Positions 10,684 to 21,239 of a DNA stretch of 64,000 nucleotides are shown here, one piece after another. The notes under the pieces were generated by a model, which saw only the letters and a program-made list of their open reading frames with translations, did not search any database and had not been told where the DNA came from. Position numbers and translations under genes: made by a program. The DNA is from Prorocentrum cordatum (Eukaryota; Sar; Dinophyceae; Prorocentrales; Prorocentraceae), in assembly GCA_963575745.1 (NCBI GenBank), contig CAUYUJ010004324.1:124001-188000 (forward strand). The letters run 5' to 3'. Each line of letters opens with the position of its first letter. Position 1 is the first letter of the stretch.

Positions 10684-11100
10684 TCACACACTTCGTGCTC
10701 TTCGCCTTCCCAGAACTCCATTCCCAGGCCACATTCTGGGGGGCCGGATGCAACAGTCACACACAAAGTGCTCTTCGACATCCCAGAACGCCATTCCCGG
10801 GCCACATTCTGGGGGGCCGGATGCAACAGTCACACACTTCGTGCTCTTCGAGTTCCCAGAACGCCATTCCCGGGCCACATTTTGGATGCCCGGAGCCAAC
10901 TGTAGGCCACTTCGTGCTCTTCTATTTCCCAGAACTCCATTCCCGGGCCACATTTTGAATGCCCGGAGCCAACTGTAGGCCACTTCGTGCTCTTCGAGTT
11001 CCCAGAACTCCATTCCCGGGCCACATTTTGAATGCCCGTAGCCAACTGTAGGCAACTTCGTGCTCTTCGACTTCCCAAAACTCCCATTCCTGGGCTACAT
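10684..11100. repeat. 73-bp tandem array, six copies
   Basis: The block CTTCGTGCTCTTCG (second copy CAAAGTGCTCTTCG) recurs at 10691, 10764, 10837, 10910, 10983 and 11056, an exact 73-bp period. Each unit also has CCCAGAACTCCATTCCCGGG and an ATTTTGAATGCCCGGAGCC-like half that changes gradually along the array. The last unit runs into the purine tract. No spacers are present, so it is not CRISPR-like. Confidence 0.93.
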
Positions 11101-11104
11101 TTTC

Positions 11105-12010
11105 AGCAGGGGCAAGAGCACGACGAGGGGGAGGACGAGCAAGACCAGGAGGACGAGGACGAGCAGGAGCAGGACGAGGAGCAGGAGAAGCAGGAGAAGA
11201 AGGACGAGCAGGAGGAGGAGGAGGACGAGCAGGAGGAGGAGGACGACCAGGAGGAGGAGGACGACCAGGAAGAGGAGGAGGAGGAGGAGGAGGGGAGGGG
11301 GAGGAGTACCAGGAGGAGGAGGAGGAGGAGGAGGAGGAGGAGGAGGAGGAGGAGTGAGGAGGAGGAGGAGGAGGGAGGAGGAGGAGGAGGAGGAGGAGGA
11401 GGAGGAGGGGGGGGGAGAGCACCAAGAGGAGGAGAACGAGGACCACCAGGAGGAGGAGGAGGAGGAGGAGGAGGAGGAGGAGGAGGAGGAGGAGGGGGAG
11501 AGAACATCACGAGGAGGAGGACGAGCAAGACGAGGAGGACGAGAACGAGGGCGACCAGGAAGAGGAGGAGGAGGAGGAGGAGGGGAGGGGGAGGACTACC
11601 AGGAGGAGGATGAGGAAGAGGAGGAGAAGGAGGAGGAGGAGGAGGAGGAGGAGGAGGAAGAGGAGGAGGAGGACGAGGAGGAGGAGGAGGAGGACGAGGA
11701 GGAGGAGGGGGGGGGAGAGCACCAGGAGGAGGAGAACGAGGACCACCAGGAGGAGGAGGAGGAGGAGGAGGAGGAGGAGGAGGAGGAGAGAGCACCAGGA
11801 GGAGGAGGACGAGCAAGACGAGGACGACGAGAACGAGGACGAGCAAGAGGAAGAGGAGGAGGAGGAGGAGGAGGAGGAGGAGCAGGAGAAAGAGGAGGAG
11901 GAGGAGGAGGAGGAGGAGGAGGAGCAGGAGAAAGAAGACGAGCAGGAGGAGGACGAGGACGAGCAGGAGGAGGAGGAGGAGGACGAACAGGAGGGGAGGG
12001 CGGCCGGCTG
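11105..12010 (+). repeat. 0.9-kb purine-rich GAG/GAC tract
   Basis: Almost uninterrupted GGA, GAC and GCA triplets run for about 900 bp, with purines on the plus strand. The tract gives long Glu/Arg/Gly-rich frames on the plus strand and Ser/Pro/Leu-rich frames on the minus strand. None should be taken as protein. Its strand asymmetry makes triplex or slipped structures plausible. Confidence 0.92.
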
Positions 12011-12043
12011 CCCCGAGTCGTGCGCACAAGGGCTCTGAGGAAG

Positions 12044-12397
12044 GCTCCCTAAGCTCGAGACGCTTTGAATACTTTGTAGTTTCCTCGTAGCTTCCTTTCC
12101 ATGCCTTTGTAGCTTCCACGCACTCCTGCGTCGCCAAGTTTCTTCTTGCAGCGTCCTTGTCGTGTCGCGGGGTGCGTTTGCGTCACTTCGGTGTTGCTGC
12201 GCCTTGAGACGTGTCTCTGCGCTCCCTAAGCTCGAGACGCTTTGAATACTTTGTAGTTTCCTCGTAGCTTCCTTTCCATGCCTTTGTAGCTTCCACGCAC
12301 TCCTGCGTCGCCGAGTTTCTTCTTGCAGCGTCCTTGTCGTGTCGCGGGGTGCGTTTGCGTCACTTCGGTGTTGCTGCGCCTTGAGACGTGTCTCTGC
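12044..12397. repeat. 177-bp near-perfect tandem duplication
   Basis: GCTCCCTAAGCTCGAGACGC begins at 12044 and again at 12221. The two 177-bp copies differ at about one position (GTCGCCAAG versus GTCGCCGAG). A diverged third block with CAGCGTC and TTGTAGC elements continues to about 12560. The duplication sits immediately 5' of the Helitron-like gene and could lie in its promoter or 5' leader, although no regulatory motif is recognised. Confidence 0.9.
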
Positions 12398-12710
12398 TGC
12401 TTCTTCGTCCCATCGGGGAGTCCAGCGTCACCGAATTTGTTCCAGTATTGTGCTTGTCGTTCCAGGTCGTGCGTACGCGCGCAGAATGTTTCTCTGCAGC
12501 GTCCTCGTCGCATCAGGATGTCCAGCGTCGCAGAATGCATCCTTGTAGCGCCTCTTCTTCCAGGGCGACGTGGTCCTGAGTCGCCGCGGACGACTCGCCG
12601 CGGACGGTTCCATTCGATTCCACGGGCGATCGTGCGCATGTAGTTTGCCACGCGCCTGCGCGCGCGGAGAGGGCCTGGGCGCCCTGTCGCCTGCGGGCGA
12701 CCGGGGGCTC

Positions 12711-13743
12711 ATGCTCGTCCGCAACGCTTCGAAAGCTACTAAGATGCTGGCGCCCCTTGGCCGATGCTGTTGGAAGCAAGTCCGCCTCGGCAAGGGCGCC
12801 CCGGATGTCCGGCAGAAAGGCATCTCGGGCAACACTATCCTCTTCGCCCAGCCCACGGCGCAAATCCCGACCATGGAGCTGCCCCCGGAGCAGGGCGCGC
12901 TTGTGGACTCTCTGAACATCGTTTTCTCGGGCGCCGCGCACAAACTCCACAAGGCGTACTGGGCAACAGTCAAGCGCGGCGAGTATATGCAGATCGTGAG
13001 GGAGCGCAAGCTGCAGTGCGCAACCTTTTCCGAGGTATCCGTCCGGGAGGATGTTGCCCCGACACGGTTGCCGGAGGACGGCGTGCCAGACCACATCGAA
13101 GCCTGTCTGCAACCAGTGGACGGTGTGGACAAAGCCCCGGTACGTCTGTTGGGGCCAGCATCCAGGGCGCCGGAAGTGGGCAGAGACGACGAGGCGGGAG
13201 ACGAGTCTGACGAGGAGACAGAGACAGACAAAGACGGAGAAGCAGCAGAACAGCCTGACATGGCCTACCTGCATGAAAATGTGGCAGAGGTCACAGTTGC
13301 AGTGGATCCAGTGCATGACATCGCTCCAGTCCGAATGATGCAAGCGCTGCAAGGCACGCTGGTGGCGCTGCAGGAGCAGGCAGCACGCATCGCCAAGAAC
13401 GAGGTGACACCGACAGTGGCAGACAGCAGCGGTGCTCTTCAGCCTGTTGCCGACGAGGGCGGCAGGCATACGATGCGCAGCATGGTTCTCGATGTACAGA
13501 GTGCTGCTCGTTCGTTCGACGAGCGAGCGCAGGTGGTGCTGGAGAAAGCGCAAGCAGGAGCAGACGCGTGCAGAGCTGTGGGCCCGCACTCCTTATCGGT
13601 GCCTACGCAGAAACCCTTGAGTTCTTTCGACAGCAGGTCTTGGCCGGCGTGCTACACAGAGTTCTGGTTCGGGGACGGCGCGCCGAACCTCGAGCGGGAG
13701 CGGCCCATGCTGTTCGAACAGGTCTTCCCCAGGAATACTACTT
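12711..13743 (+). CDS. Helitron-like protein, N-terminal portion
   Basis: The frame runs about 340 codons from the ATG at 12711 (MLVRNASKATKMLAPLGR) before entering a minisatellite. It includes GNTILFAQPTAQIP, MELPPEQGALVDSLNIVFSG, YMQIVRERKLQ and LPEDGVPDHIEA. I recall this pattern as the domain that precedes the helitron-like N-terminal region in large Rep/PIF1 proteins. An acidic, Asp/Glu-rich linker follows (GRDDEAGDESDEETETDKDG). Near the end, FWFGDGAPNLERERPMLFEQVF should connect directly to the RLVNLEELEYSLATDEE block found after the minisatellite at about 14240. The two parts are in different frames, so the gene is either split by an intron containing the repeat or broken. A copy of the 17-bp motif at 13431 encodes GALQPV in frame. 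Confidence 0.6.
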
Positions 13744-14236
13744 ATGCTACCAGTGTTGATAGTGGAGTCGATCCATTGATAGCAGTGTGTCGTTTGGACC
13801 TACATGTGTTGATAGCAGTGTCTCGTGGAGGCCTACATCCATTGATCGCAGTGTCTTGTTTGTACCTACGTGCGTTGATAGCAGTGTCTCGTTTGGACCT
13901 ACATGTGTTGATAACAGTGTCTCGTTTGGATCTACACCCACTGATACCACTGTCTCGTTTGGACTTACATGTGTCGATAGCAGTGTCTCGTTTGGACCTA
14001 CACATGTTGATAGCAGTGTCTCGTTTGGACCTATATCTATTGATAGCATTGTTCCGTTTGGACCTACATGTGTTGATAGCAGTGCCCCGTTTGGACGTAC
14101 ATGCGTTGATCGCAGTGTCTCGTTTGGACCTACATGTGTTGATAGCAGTGTCTCGTTTGGACATACATCCGTTGAACGCAAAGTGGCGTTTGGACCTACA
14201 TGTCTTCATAGCAGTGTCTCGTTTCTTCGTCCTTCG
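13744..14236 (+). repeat. 33-bp minisatellite inside the Helitron-like gene
   Basis: About 14 units of 33 bp share GTTGATAGCAGTGTCTCGTT followed by TGGACCTACATGT. Eleven codons per unit keep one frame open (LIAVSRLDLHV repeated), while another frame is stopped by TGTTGA in most units. The array separates the two parts of the Helitron-like coding sequence at a point inside a conserved block. After it, coding resumes in a different frame. I could not place convincing intron borders that restore the frame. Confidence 0.92.
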
Positions 14237-14361
14237 AGGTCGCACGGCGCCTCGTCAACCTGGAGGAGCTCGAGTACTCTCTCGCGACCGACGAGGAGCC
14301 CTACGAGGCAGCTTGCCAGAGCCGCTTCAGCTCGCCAGAGCTGATTGCCGTCTTCGGCGAC

Positions 14362-17300
14362 GTGATCCGCCGGCTGCGGCTCTTGAAAGGCACTCGGGCG
14401 GCGATTGGCAGGAAAGGCTTCGGCACTGACCTCCAGACCCTGTCAGAGGCGTCGGCGGAGGATTTCATGGAGGCGCTAAACATCGCTAAGCCGGCCGACT
14501 GCATCGGCTCCGCCATTTCACGCCCGGGCATGCCTGCCAAGGTCAAGACTGCCCTCAGGACGTTGCTACTTAGCACTTCCGATGTCCCTGGCACGGAGGG
14601 GCGGAAAACCGCACTCCGCTTCGACGGGCACGGCAACAACCTCAAGTTCGGCGCGGCCAGCTTCTTCGTCACACCGAACTTCGCAGACACGTACAGCCCG
14701 TTGGTCCTCCAACTCCACGAAGGGCCCGGAAAGCGGAGCCACTTAGACATTCGCGGGGGCGCGGTTGGCGCGGTGGCCAGAGCCGGCGGCGCTTCTCAGC
14801 CTGCTGGCCCTGACCTGCGGAGTCCAGCTCCGACCATGCCTTCTCTGGAGCGGATGCACCAGATAGTGGCAGCAGACCCGCGGGCGCAGGCCAAGTTCTT
14901 CCTGTTGATGACGGAGCTTCACTACCGCTACATCATCGGCTTAGAGCGCCTGTTTGTTGGCCGCACAACGCTAGCCCGACAGGCGGTGACAACGGAGGAC
15001 GACGTGGCAGCGTCTCTGCAGCCGTGCGTGGCCCCAGGCACCACTGATGTGCAAGCGCCTTTCGAAGCACAGGGTCGGGGCTTCACGCGCGGCCACGGCA
15101 AAGGCCACAGCGTCATCGGGCCTACGATGGCGTGGCTGCGGTCGGCAGTGGTCGGAGGCCTGCGCACCGCCGCTCGGGAGCTGCGAACTGCGCTTCTTTC
15201 CACCGCGGAGACCGTGCAGTACGAAGCTGCCAACGAGCCCGCACGGCAGCTGGGGCTTCCTGACGTCGCGCCAGAGCCTTTCACAGCCAGGCAGCAACGA
15301 CAGAGCCGCATGGACGGAGGGGAAGAGGAGGACGGCACCCTGCGCGACGAGGTGCCTCTCGGCCCGCCAGTGGAGCAGCCGCACCTGGTGGAGGAGCGAG
15401 CGCGGGCAGCCGCAGAGAACCGGATGCCTGCAATCGGCGCTGCAGCGTACCGGGGCCTCCCGCTCACAGGAGCCTTTCAGTCTACGTTTCCAAGCTACCG
15501 CCAACGAACTAGCTTCGGGCAGCTAGGTGGCGCTCCTCAGCCTGCCATGGCAGCCAGCCATGCTAGCCTCTTCCAGACGAACGAGGATGGAGCGATTCAG
15601 GAAGTCCTCAAGCCCGATGGCTCGCCGGCTTCGGTCGAGGAGATTACCGCAGATGCGGAGGCTTGGGCGGTAGCGTTTAGCCATGACTTCTTTTGCAACA
15701 TCTGCTCCAACCACGAGCACGACTGCACCGAGACGTGCGTCAAGTACGTCAAGAAGAAGCTCGAGGCCAAAGAGAGTCTGCGCTCGAACAGAACCCCGTC
15801 GTGCCGCTTCTGGTTCTTTCGCATCCAGCAGCTATGTCTAGCAGGCCGCACCAAGCGAGTGCGTCGGCGCGGCAAGCCTTTGGTCCGGACTCCGTTCATC
15901 GACTTCTCTGATGACCGCAACCAGCGGTGCCGCTGCCAGGTCAAACGCGACCAGCCGTTCAGGAGCTCCAGCAACGACGTCTCTCAAGTGACCAGCCGGT
16001 GCAACGTGGATTTCCAGTTCTTGATGTGCGCGCCTGACGAGTCTGCCGAGGCAGCAAAAGTGCTTCAGCCTGGTGGTGCTCCTCAGCCTGCCCAGGACGG
16101 GCTGCCTGCGGCCGCCCCAGCTCAGCTGGCCAAGCGCAGAAGGCTTACCAAGAAAACGGCCAGCATGAAGAACCCAGAGTCGGCAATCGCATTGCGCTCA
16201 TCCAAACAACTCGGCGGCCGCAAAAAGTGGCTCTACGGTTGTGGCTCCTTGCATCCGACAGATGCATCTGTCGTGGAGAGCTTCCAAGCTGCTTTCCAGA
16301 AGGCTTTCTCCATGGACTTCTACATCACGAAGTACCAGGGCAAGATGATGGAGTCCATGACGCCGCTCTTCCAGTCTATGCTCACCGGCATGCAGCGTCT
16401 GGAGCAGCAGGAGAGGGACGAGAAGGAGGAGGAAGCCCGGAAGGTGCTCAGTGAGGGCGGCGCTGATGGCGAGGACCAGACGCTGGCCAAACGGGGCCGG
16501 ACGCGCGAGGATCTCGCTCGCCGCGCTCGGCGGGTCTGTATCCGCCTGGCGTCGATGGCGAACCGGTGCTTCTGGCTCTCCACGACGGAGGTGGCCGTGC
16601 ATGTCCTCACAGGCGGCGACTGCCTCCAGTCGCACCACAATGTGCGGCTCTTCACGAGACAACTACAGTGGGCCTGCCAGCAGTGCAAACGCTTGCTAAA
16701 CCATGAAGGTTCGGGCGGGGAGACGCATAATGATCAGGTGCCAATACAAGCAGTCCGCATCCAGATCCCTGACCCCGACAACGAGGAGGAGGACGCAGCA
16801 GGTGACACCAGCGGTGCTCCTCAGCCTCCTGGAGACACTCCTGCTGGTGATGAGCAAGGTGGCGGTGCGGAGTGCGAGGACATGCACGTGTGCACCACCA
16901 GCACGAACACGGCCGACGACTACGCCCACAGAGGCCCTCGCCTGCAGACCATGCCGTACTACGTCTACAGGATGTACGTCCGGCGAGTCCTGAAGCCGAG
17001 CCGGGTCAAAGCTTCTGGACCGCGATTCTTCGCCTTCGACAGCCACTACGTCTTGGCTCCGCGGTACATGCAGGAGGTCCAGTTGACGCGGAGTCACGCC
17101 CCCACCATCGATGGCTTCCAGTGCCCGACCTGGGCACAGGACCCCGAGCAGAACTCGCTCTTCAAGGCCCTCCTCTTCACGCCTTGGGCGTGCGAGTGTC
17201 CCCTCTCTTGTGGCTGCGTTACTCAGTACAGCCATATGCTGAGGAACTGCGACTGCCCCGCCGTGCGCCCATACTCGTTCGAGCGGGCCTGGCGGCTTCG

Positions 17301-19983
17301 GTGCGCGGAGATCCACGCGTTGGCAGCGCGCGCAGACTCCAGGAGCCGCCTTGCCCGCAAGAGGCTCGTGCTCGCGGACGCGACCCTCTTCTCCGAGGTG
17401 AAAGAGCCCCGGGCGAACCTCGAGGAGGGCGAGCTGGTGCTCCTCAGCCTAGCGCACTTCGCAAGGTCCCAGCTGGCGCGGCGCATGCCAGCGGAGGCGG
17501 CACGGCGCATCCTCGCCTTCAGTGACCACCACTGCCGGTGGCACGAGGAACAGTGCACCCTGGCGGAGTTCTGCGCGCACGTGGCGCGAGACGTGCTGGC
17601 GCACGTGGACCTCGCGGCGGAGGCGCGGGTTAAGCCTCGGCCAGCAACGACTGCACACCTCGAGGCGGATGAAGACTCTGCGAGCGATGCCGAAGGGCTC
17701 AAGGGGCGAGTCCCGCTGGAGCTCGTTGACGTGGGTGGAGGCGGCGGCAGCGACGTAGAGGAGGACGTGGAGGACGCCGAGATTACCGAGATCTCCCGGT
17801 TTCCGCTGCGGGACCACGTCAGAGCAACCGAGCTGGCCCTACAGCAAGACCAACTGCAGCGCTTGGACCAGAAGGGCCGCCTCAGCTACGCCGATAAGCA
17901 GTTGAAGAACCTCGACCGAGCGTACAGCGGCATGCTGCAGCCCAGCTTTGCACTGCCAGCCAGCAGCGGCGCGCGGGAACATCAGGGCACGCGGCTGGAC
18001 GAGACCTTTTCTGACATGCTCGCCCTACAGCGGCAAAGCATTGCGCTCCAAAAGAAGCAAGCGAGCCCGGATGGAGAGATCTTGCCCGATGCTGCGGACG
18101 ACTGGCTCCCCAGCGGTGCTCCTCAGCCTGCTGCCGAGGACGCCCAACCAGAACTCGTTCCGCAGCTCTTGGCCATGCAGGGCCCGGCGGCTGTTGCGTG
18201 GAAGCTCGTCACTGATGCCCACTGCACGGAGGAGCAGATTGACGCGGTGGCGTTGTTTGCGTTGTCTCTGCAGAAACGATTTGACGGCAGACCAGACAAG
18301 ACAACGCATCTCCTCCCCGTGGCGTCCGCGACAGGCAACCACAGAGCGATCTGGCTCGGTGGAGGCGGTGTCGGCAAGACGCGCACCCTCTCCAAAGTGG
18401 TGGAGCCGATGGCCATCACTTACTTCGGCGAGCAGGGGTACCTCGGCAAAGCGCAGTCCAACCACGCCGCACACAACCTCGGCCCGCGCGGCAGGACCAT
18501 GCATTCCTCCAATGGCCTGCTCATGTCGGATTCCATGCAGACAGCCAGGCTGCGCCTGACCCCACAGACGCAGAAAAAGCTGGATCGCCTCACAGGCACA
18601 CTCGGCGTCGACGTGATCGATGAGCTGGGTGCTGTGCCGGGGCCTTTGCTGCATGCAGATGCACTGCGCACGACCTACGGCAGGGCGTTGCGCTACAACC
18701 TGGACCCCACGAAGTACATGCGCCCGCAGGAGACGTGGGGACGCATGCCTGTGAAGATCTTGTGCGGAGACTTCTACCAGTTGCCGCCAGTCCCCGCCAC
18801 CGCTTCCCTGCTGGCGCCTCACGCGGGCCAATCCTACGAACACCAACAGGGTAGGAAGTTGCTCGCCGACATCGAGTACGTCATCGATTTCGTGCAGATG
18901 CAGCGCTTTACAGACCCGTTGCAACTCGAGGTTCTCCACGCCATGAGAACTCCAGGCGGAAAAAAGATCTCTGACGAGAGCTGGCAGGCGATCGTCAAAA
19001 CAGAGGTCGTTAGCTCTAGCGGTGCTGCTCAGCCTGCTGCCAGCAGCAGCCAAGCCGCTCAGCCACCTCAGTGGGACCCTCGGTTGCGTGCAGCACGAGG
19101 CTGGTACGAGTCGGCCTATGAGTGGCGCATCGTCTCTTACGCCATGCATGCACAGGCCAAGCTTGATGCGCACGATGCTGGCCAGCTGCTCTTTTACGTC
19201 CCAGCAATCGACAGACCAGCTGCGCGCCTCGCGAAGCCTGATTACGACGAGATGCGCGCGGAGCCCAACATCGGCGCTACCGCAAAAATGCCGGGGCTGC
19301 TGCCGCTCTTCGTTGGCATGGAGGTCATCCTGACAGAATCCGTCTTGCCGCCGAAGTATGTCCGTGGCGCGCCAGGCAAAGTGGTAGGCATAGAGCTGCA
19401 CGCTCTGGAGCCTCCGGTGGAGGGCCGCCCGTCCATTGTCTCGGACGGCGTGGTCGTACTCTACTACATGCCAAAGGCCGTCTATGTCAAGATCGATGAC
19501 AGCGATGAACTTTTCTTGAAGGCCGCGCCGGTGACAGCTGGCAGTGCTTCTCAGCCTGCCGGCCCCGACCTGCGCGGAGTGCTCGCGATCACCCCGCAGG
19601 CGCGCCCCTGGAAGTTCAAAGCGAAGACAGGTGGCCCGGCCATCGCGGTGTCCAGGACGCAGTTGACCGTGCTGCCCAAAAAGCAGGGGACTCTGCATGG
19701 CGTCCAGGGCAAGACGACGGACCCAGGCTTCATCGTGCACTGGACGTTTCCGCCTGGACTCAAGAAGGAGTCCATTTGGCTTGCCTACTACGTCAGCCTG
19801 TCGCGCCCCAGAAGCTTCAACCAACTCTTGAGCCACGGCTTGCCTGACCGGAACATCATCGAATCCGGCCCCCCGGAACAGATCGCCAAGGCCTTTGCCG
19901 AGCTCTTCACGGACAAGATTGCCGCGACGAAGATCGCTTGCGCGAAGGCCCGACAGCAACTGGGATGGCCTGCGCGAGCTTGA
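14362..19983 (+). CDS. Helitron-like Rep/PIF1 helicase, main part
   Basis: This is the core of a rolling-circle transposase. The frame is open from about 14240 (RRLVNLEELEYSLATDEEP), and the listed start is a GTG, so this is not the true N-terminus. Residue numbers count from 14362. [20 protein letters not shown] and [20 protein letters not shown] belong to the helitron-like N-terminal domain. A Cys/His cluster follows at 441-459 ([15 protein letters not shown]). A Rep-type tyrosine motif, YITKYQGK, begins at Tyr654. A SF1B/PIF1 helicase follows: Walker A GGGGVGKT at 1333-1340, Walker B DELGAV at Asp1420-Glu1421, [10 protein letters not shown] at 1469, and near the C-terminus [13 protein letters not shown] and [11 protein letters not shown]. 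Seven in-frame copies of GGTGCTYCTCAGCCTGC insert GA(S/P/A)QPA-like peptides between domains. There is no internal stop across 1873 codons, so purifying selection or recent arrival is likely. Confidence 0.9.
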   Translation: MIRRLRLLKGTRAAIGRKGFGTDLQTLSEASAEDFMEALNIAKPADCIGSAISRPGMPAKVKTALRTLLLSTSDVPGTEGRKTALRFDGHGNNLKFGAASFFVTPNFADTYSPLVLQLHEGPGKRSHLDIRGGAVGAVARAGGASQPAGPDLRSPAPTMPSLERMHQIVAADPRAQAKFFLLMTELHYRYIIGLERLFVGRTTLARQAVTTEDDVAASLQPCVAPGTTDVQAPFEAQGRGFTRGHGKGHSVIGPTMAWLRSAVVGGLRTAARELRTALLSTAETVQYEAANEPARQLGLPDVAPEPFTARQQRQSRMDGGEEEDGTLRDEVPLGPPVEQPHLVEERARAAAENRMPAIGAAAYRGLPLTGAFQSTFPSYRQRTSFGQLGGAPQPAMAASHASLFQTNEDGAIQEVLKPDGSPASVEEITADAEAWAVAFSHDFFCNICSNHEHDCTETCVKYVKKKLEAKESLRSNRTPSCRFWFFRIQQLCLAGRTKRVRRRGKPLVRTPFIDFSDDRNQRCRCQVKRDQPFRSSSNDVSQVTSRCNVDFQFLMCAPDESAEAAKVLQPGGAPQPAQDGLPAAAPAQLAKRRRLTKKTASMKNPESAIALRSSKQLGGRKKWLYGCGSLHPTDASVVESFQAAFQKAFSMDFYITKYQGKMMESMTPLFQSMLTGMQRLEQQERDEKEEEARKVLSEGGADGEDQTLAKRGRTREDLARRARRVCIRLASMANRCFWLSTTEVAVHVLTGGDCLQSHHNVRLFTRQLQWACQQCKRLLNHEGSGGETHNDQVPIQAVRIQIPDPDNEEEDAAGDTSGAPQPPGDTPAGDEQGGGAECEDMHVCTTSTNTADDYAHRGPRLQTMPYYVYRMYVRRVLKPSRVKASGPRFFAFDSHYVLAPRYMQEVQLTRSHAPTIDGFQCPTWAQDPEQNSLFKALLFTPWACECPLSCGCVTQYSHMLRNCDCPAVRPYSFERAWRLRCAEIHALAARADSRSRLARKRLVLADATLFSEVKEPRANLEEGELVLLSLAHFARSQLARRMPAEAARRILAFSDHHCRWHEEQCTLAEFCAHVARDVLAHVDLAAEARVKPRPATTAHLEADEDSASDAEGLKGRVPLELVDVGGGGGSDVEEDVEDAEITEISRFPLRDHVRATELALQQDQLQRLDQKGRLSYADKQLKNLDRAYSGMLQPSFALPASSGAREHQGTRLDETFSDMLALQRQSIALQKKQASPDGEILPDAADDWLPSGAPQPAAEDAQPELVPQLLAMQGPAAVAWKLVTDAHCTEEQIDAVALFALSLQKRFDGRPDKTTHLLPVASATGNHRAIWLGGGGVGKTRTLSKVVEPMAITYFGEQGYLGKAQSNHAAHNLGPRGRTMHSSNGLLMSDSMQTARLRLTPQTQKKLDRLTGTLGVDVIDELGAVPGPLLHADALRTTYGRALRYNLDPTKYMRPQETWGRMPVKILCGDFYQLPPVPATASLLAPHAGQSYEHQQGRKLLADIEYVIDFVQMQRFTDPLQLEVLHAMRTPGGKKISDESWQAIVKTEVVSSSGAAQPAASSSQAAQPPQWDPRLRAARGWYESAYEWRIVSYAMHAQAKLDAHDAGQLLFYVPAIDRPAARLAKPDYDEMRAEPNIGATAKMPGLLPLFVGMEVILTESVLPPKYVRGAPGKVVGIELHALEPPVEGRPSIVSDGVVVLYYMPKAVYVKIDDSDELFLKAAPVTAGSASQPAGPDLRGVLAITPQARPWKFKAKTGGPAIAVSRTQLTVLPKKQGTLHGVQGKTTDPGFIVHWTFPPGLKKESIWLAYYVSLSRPRSFNQLLSHGLPDRNIIESGPPEQIAKAFAELFTDKIAATKIACAKARQQLGWPARA

Positions 19984-20040
19984 GGAGTCATGAGATGCAG
20001 GTTGCGTTGTGGCGGTCCTGTTCAGTCTGTCCGTCTGCAT

Positions 20041-20400
20041 TCGCGTGGTGCTTCTCAGCCTGCATGCGCGTGGTGCTTCTCAGCCTGCGCTCGTGTGCAG
20101 CTGTGCGCGGTGAGCCTGCACGTGTCGCGGACACGTTCTGGATCAGGACGGGGGGGTCCGAGCCCGAGATGGAATGCTAGCGCTCTGCAGTACAAGTGCT
20201 TTTCAGCATGCGACATCCTGCGGTGCTTCTCAGCCTGCAGGGTTCGCAGCGTGCGGTTTCGATGCATTCCTTTTCAGTATGCGAGTTCCTGCGGTGAGCT
20301 CCGTAGCTCCGTTCCGTAAACATCTTCCAAGAGCCGCTCGCAAGCTTTTGCAGCTGGCGGTCTGCAGACGTAGTCTGTCTCAGCATGCGAGCTCCCGCAC
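20041..20400 (+). repeat. Non-coding cluster of the GGTGCTTCTCAGCCTGC motif
   Basis: Downstream of the Helitron-like stop codon (19981-19983) the 17-bp motif occurs at 20047, 20072 and 20222. Weaker relatives lie at 20197 (GTGCTTTTCAGCATGCG), 20267 and 20372. A reversed partial match, GCAGGCTGAGGGA, lies near 20603. The rest of 19984-20660 holds no recognisable gene. It is probably the 3' flank or tail of the Helitron-like element. Confidence 0.75.
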
Positions 20401-20670
20401 GCTTCGCCGGCTTTTCCTGCGCGGACAATTTTCTCACACACGTCAGCGCCGTTTGTAGGCGTCAGAAAAACATGTAGACATTCACGAAGGGCTCAGTCTC
20501 TATATCGTCACATCATTACATACGCAGTCGTCGAACACATCGGTGTACATTCAGCGCTTTGTCCTTCTAGCTGGGTCGCTTCGTGCTGAGGCTGAGGCTG
20601 ATGCAGGCTGAGGGAATGCTGCCAGATATGCTCCTACACATGGCTGTTAGGTTGCTTTGCCGGGATAATT

Positions 20671-21159
20671 TTGACATGGTGTCGCAAAATACGTATCTTT
20701 GCTTCAGTGGTACAATCTAAGATGCTTTACGGACTGGCTGGCACCGTGATGAACAAAGTCCAGACACGCCGTCTGGACGGCCCCCAAAACAGGCGCATCA
20801 GCCAGATCATCGGCGTGCGCCCGTCGTGGCTGTCGAGGGTATCAGATGCGGGGGTATTGAGCCGCGCCAGGCACGCGGCAGCTAGCACCCAATTGTTGTA
20901 TAGGCAGATGCTTCTGTTCGGCGACGTGCTGCGCGCAAGTGAGAACAGCTTGCTGCGTCGCTGCGCGTTCGCACCGAATTCTCTTGCGCCGAAGACAGCG
21001 GTCGGCGTGAGGCGCGTCGGCGCGCCGAGCAGAGAGTTCGCCCCAACGATGTTGAAGCATGCCTCCCGCATATTTGGTGATGTTAACGCGGCGTCGGCAG
21101 CAGCTCAGTCTGGACCCGCTTGGAAGCACACGCTGCGTCGTCACATTCTCACAACTTAA
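20671..21159 (+). pseudogene. LINE ORF2 C-terminal fragment
   Basis: The frame encodes about 162 residues: TWCRKIRIFASVVQSKMLYG, QTRRLDGPQNRRISQIIGVR, SWLSRVSDAGVLSRARHAA, a QMLLFGDVLRASENSLLRR segment, VGVRRVGAPSREFAPTML. This matches the region downstream of the reverse transcriptase in dinoflagellate LINEs (compare VVVSKLLYSLDSLWLLKAD and DAFHCRCLRRILGIP in the intact copy). It carries no catalytic residues by itself. It begins almost where the fragment at 9105-10612 ends, in the same orientation, with an overlap of only about 12 codons. The two could be halves of one element split by the intervening 10 kb, or unrelated truncated copies. Confidence 0.8.
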
Positions 21160-21239
21160 CTTAGGATAACTTGTTTGTGACATGTATCGCATTTGTAGCA
21201 TGCTCCTGTCCTGTCCACGCACCGCTTGGTGTACGACTC

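Noticed and set aside
11060-12137. 330-344-codon Glu/Arg-rich and Leu/Pro-rich frames
   Set aside because: They are direct translations of the GAG/GAC triplet tract on the two strands.
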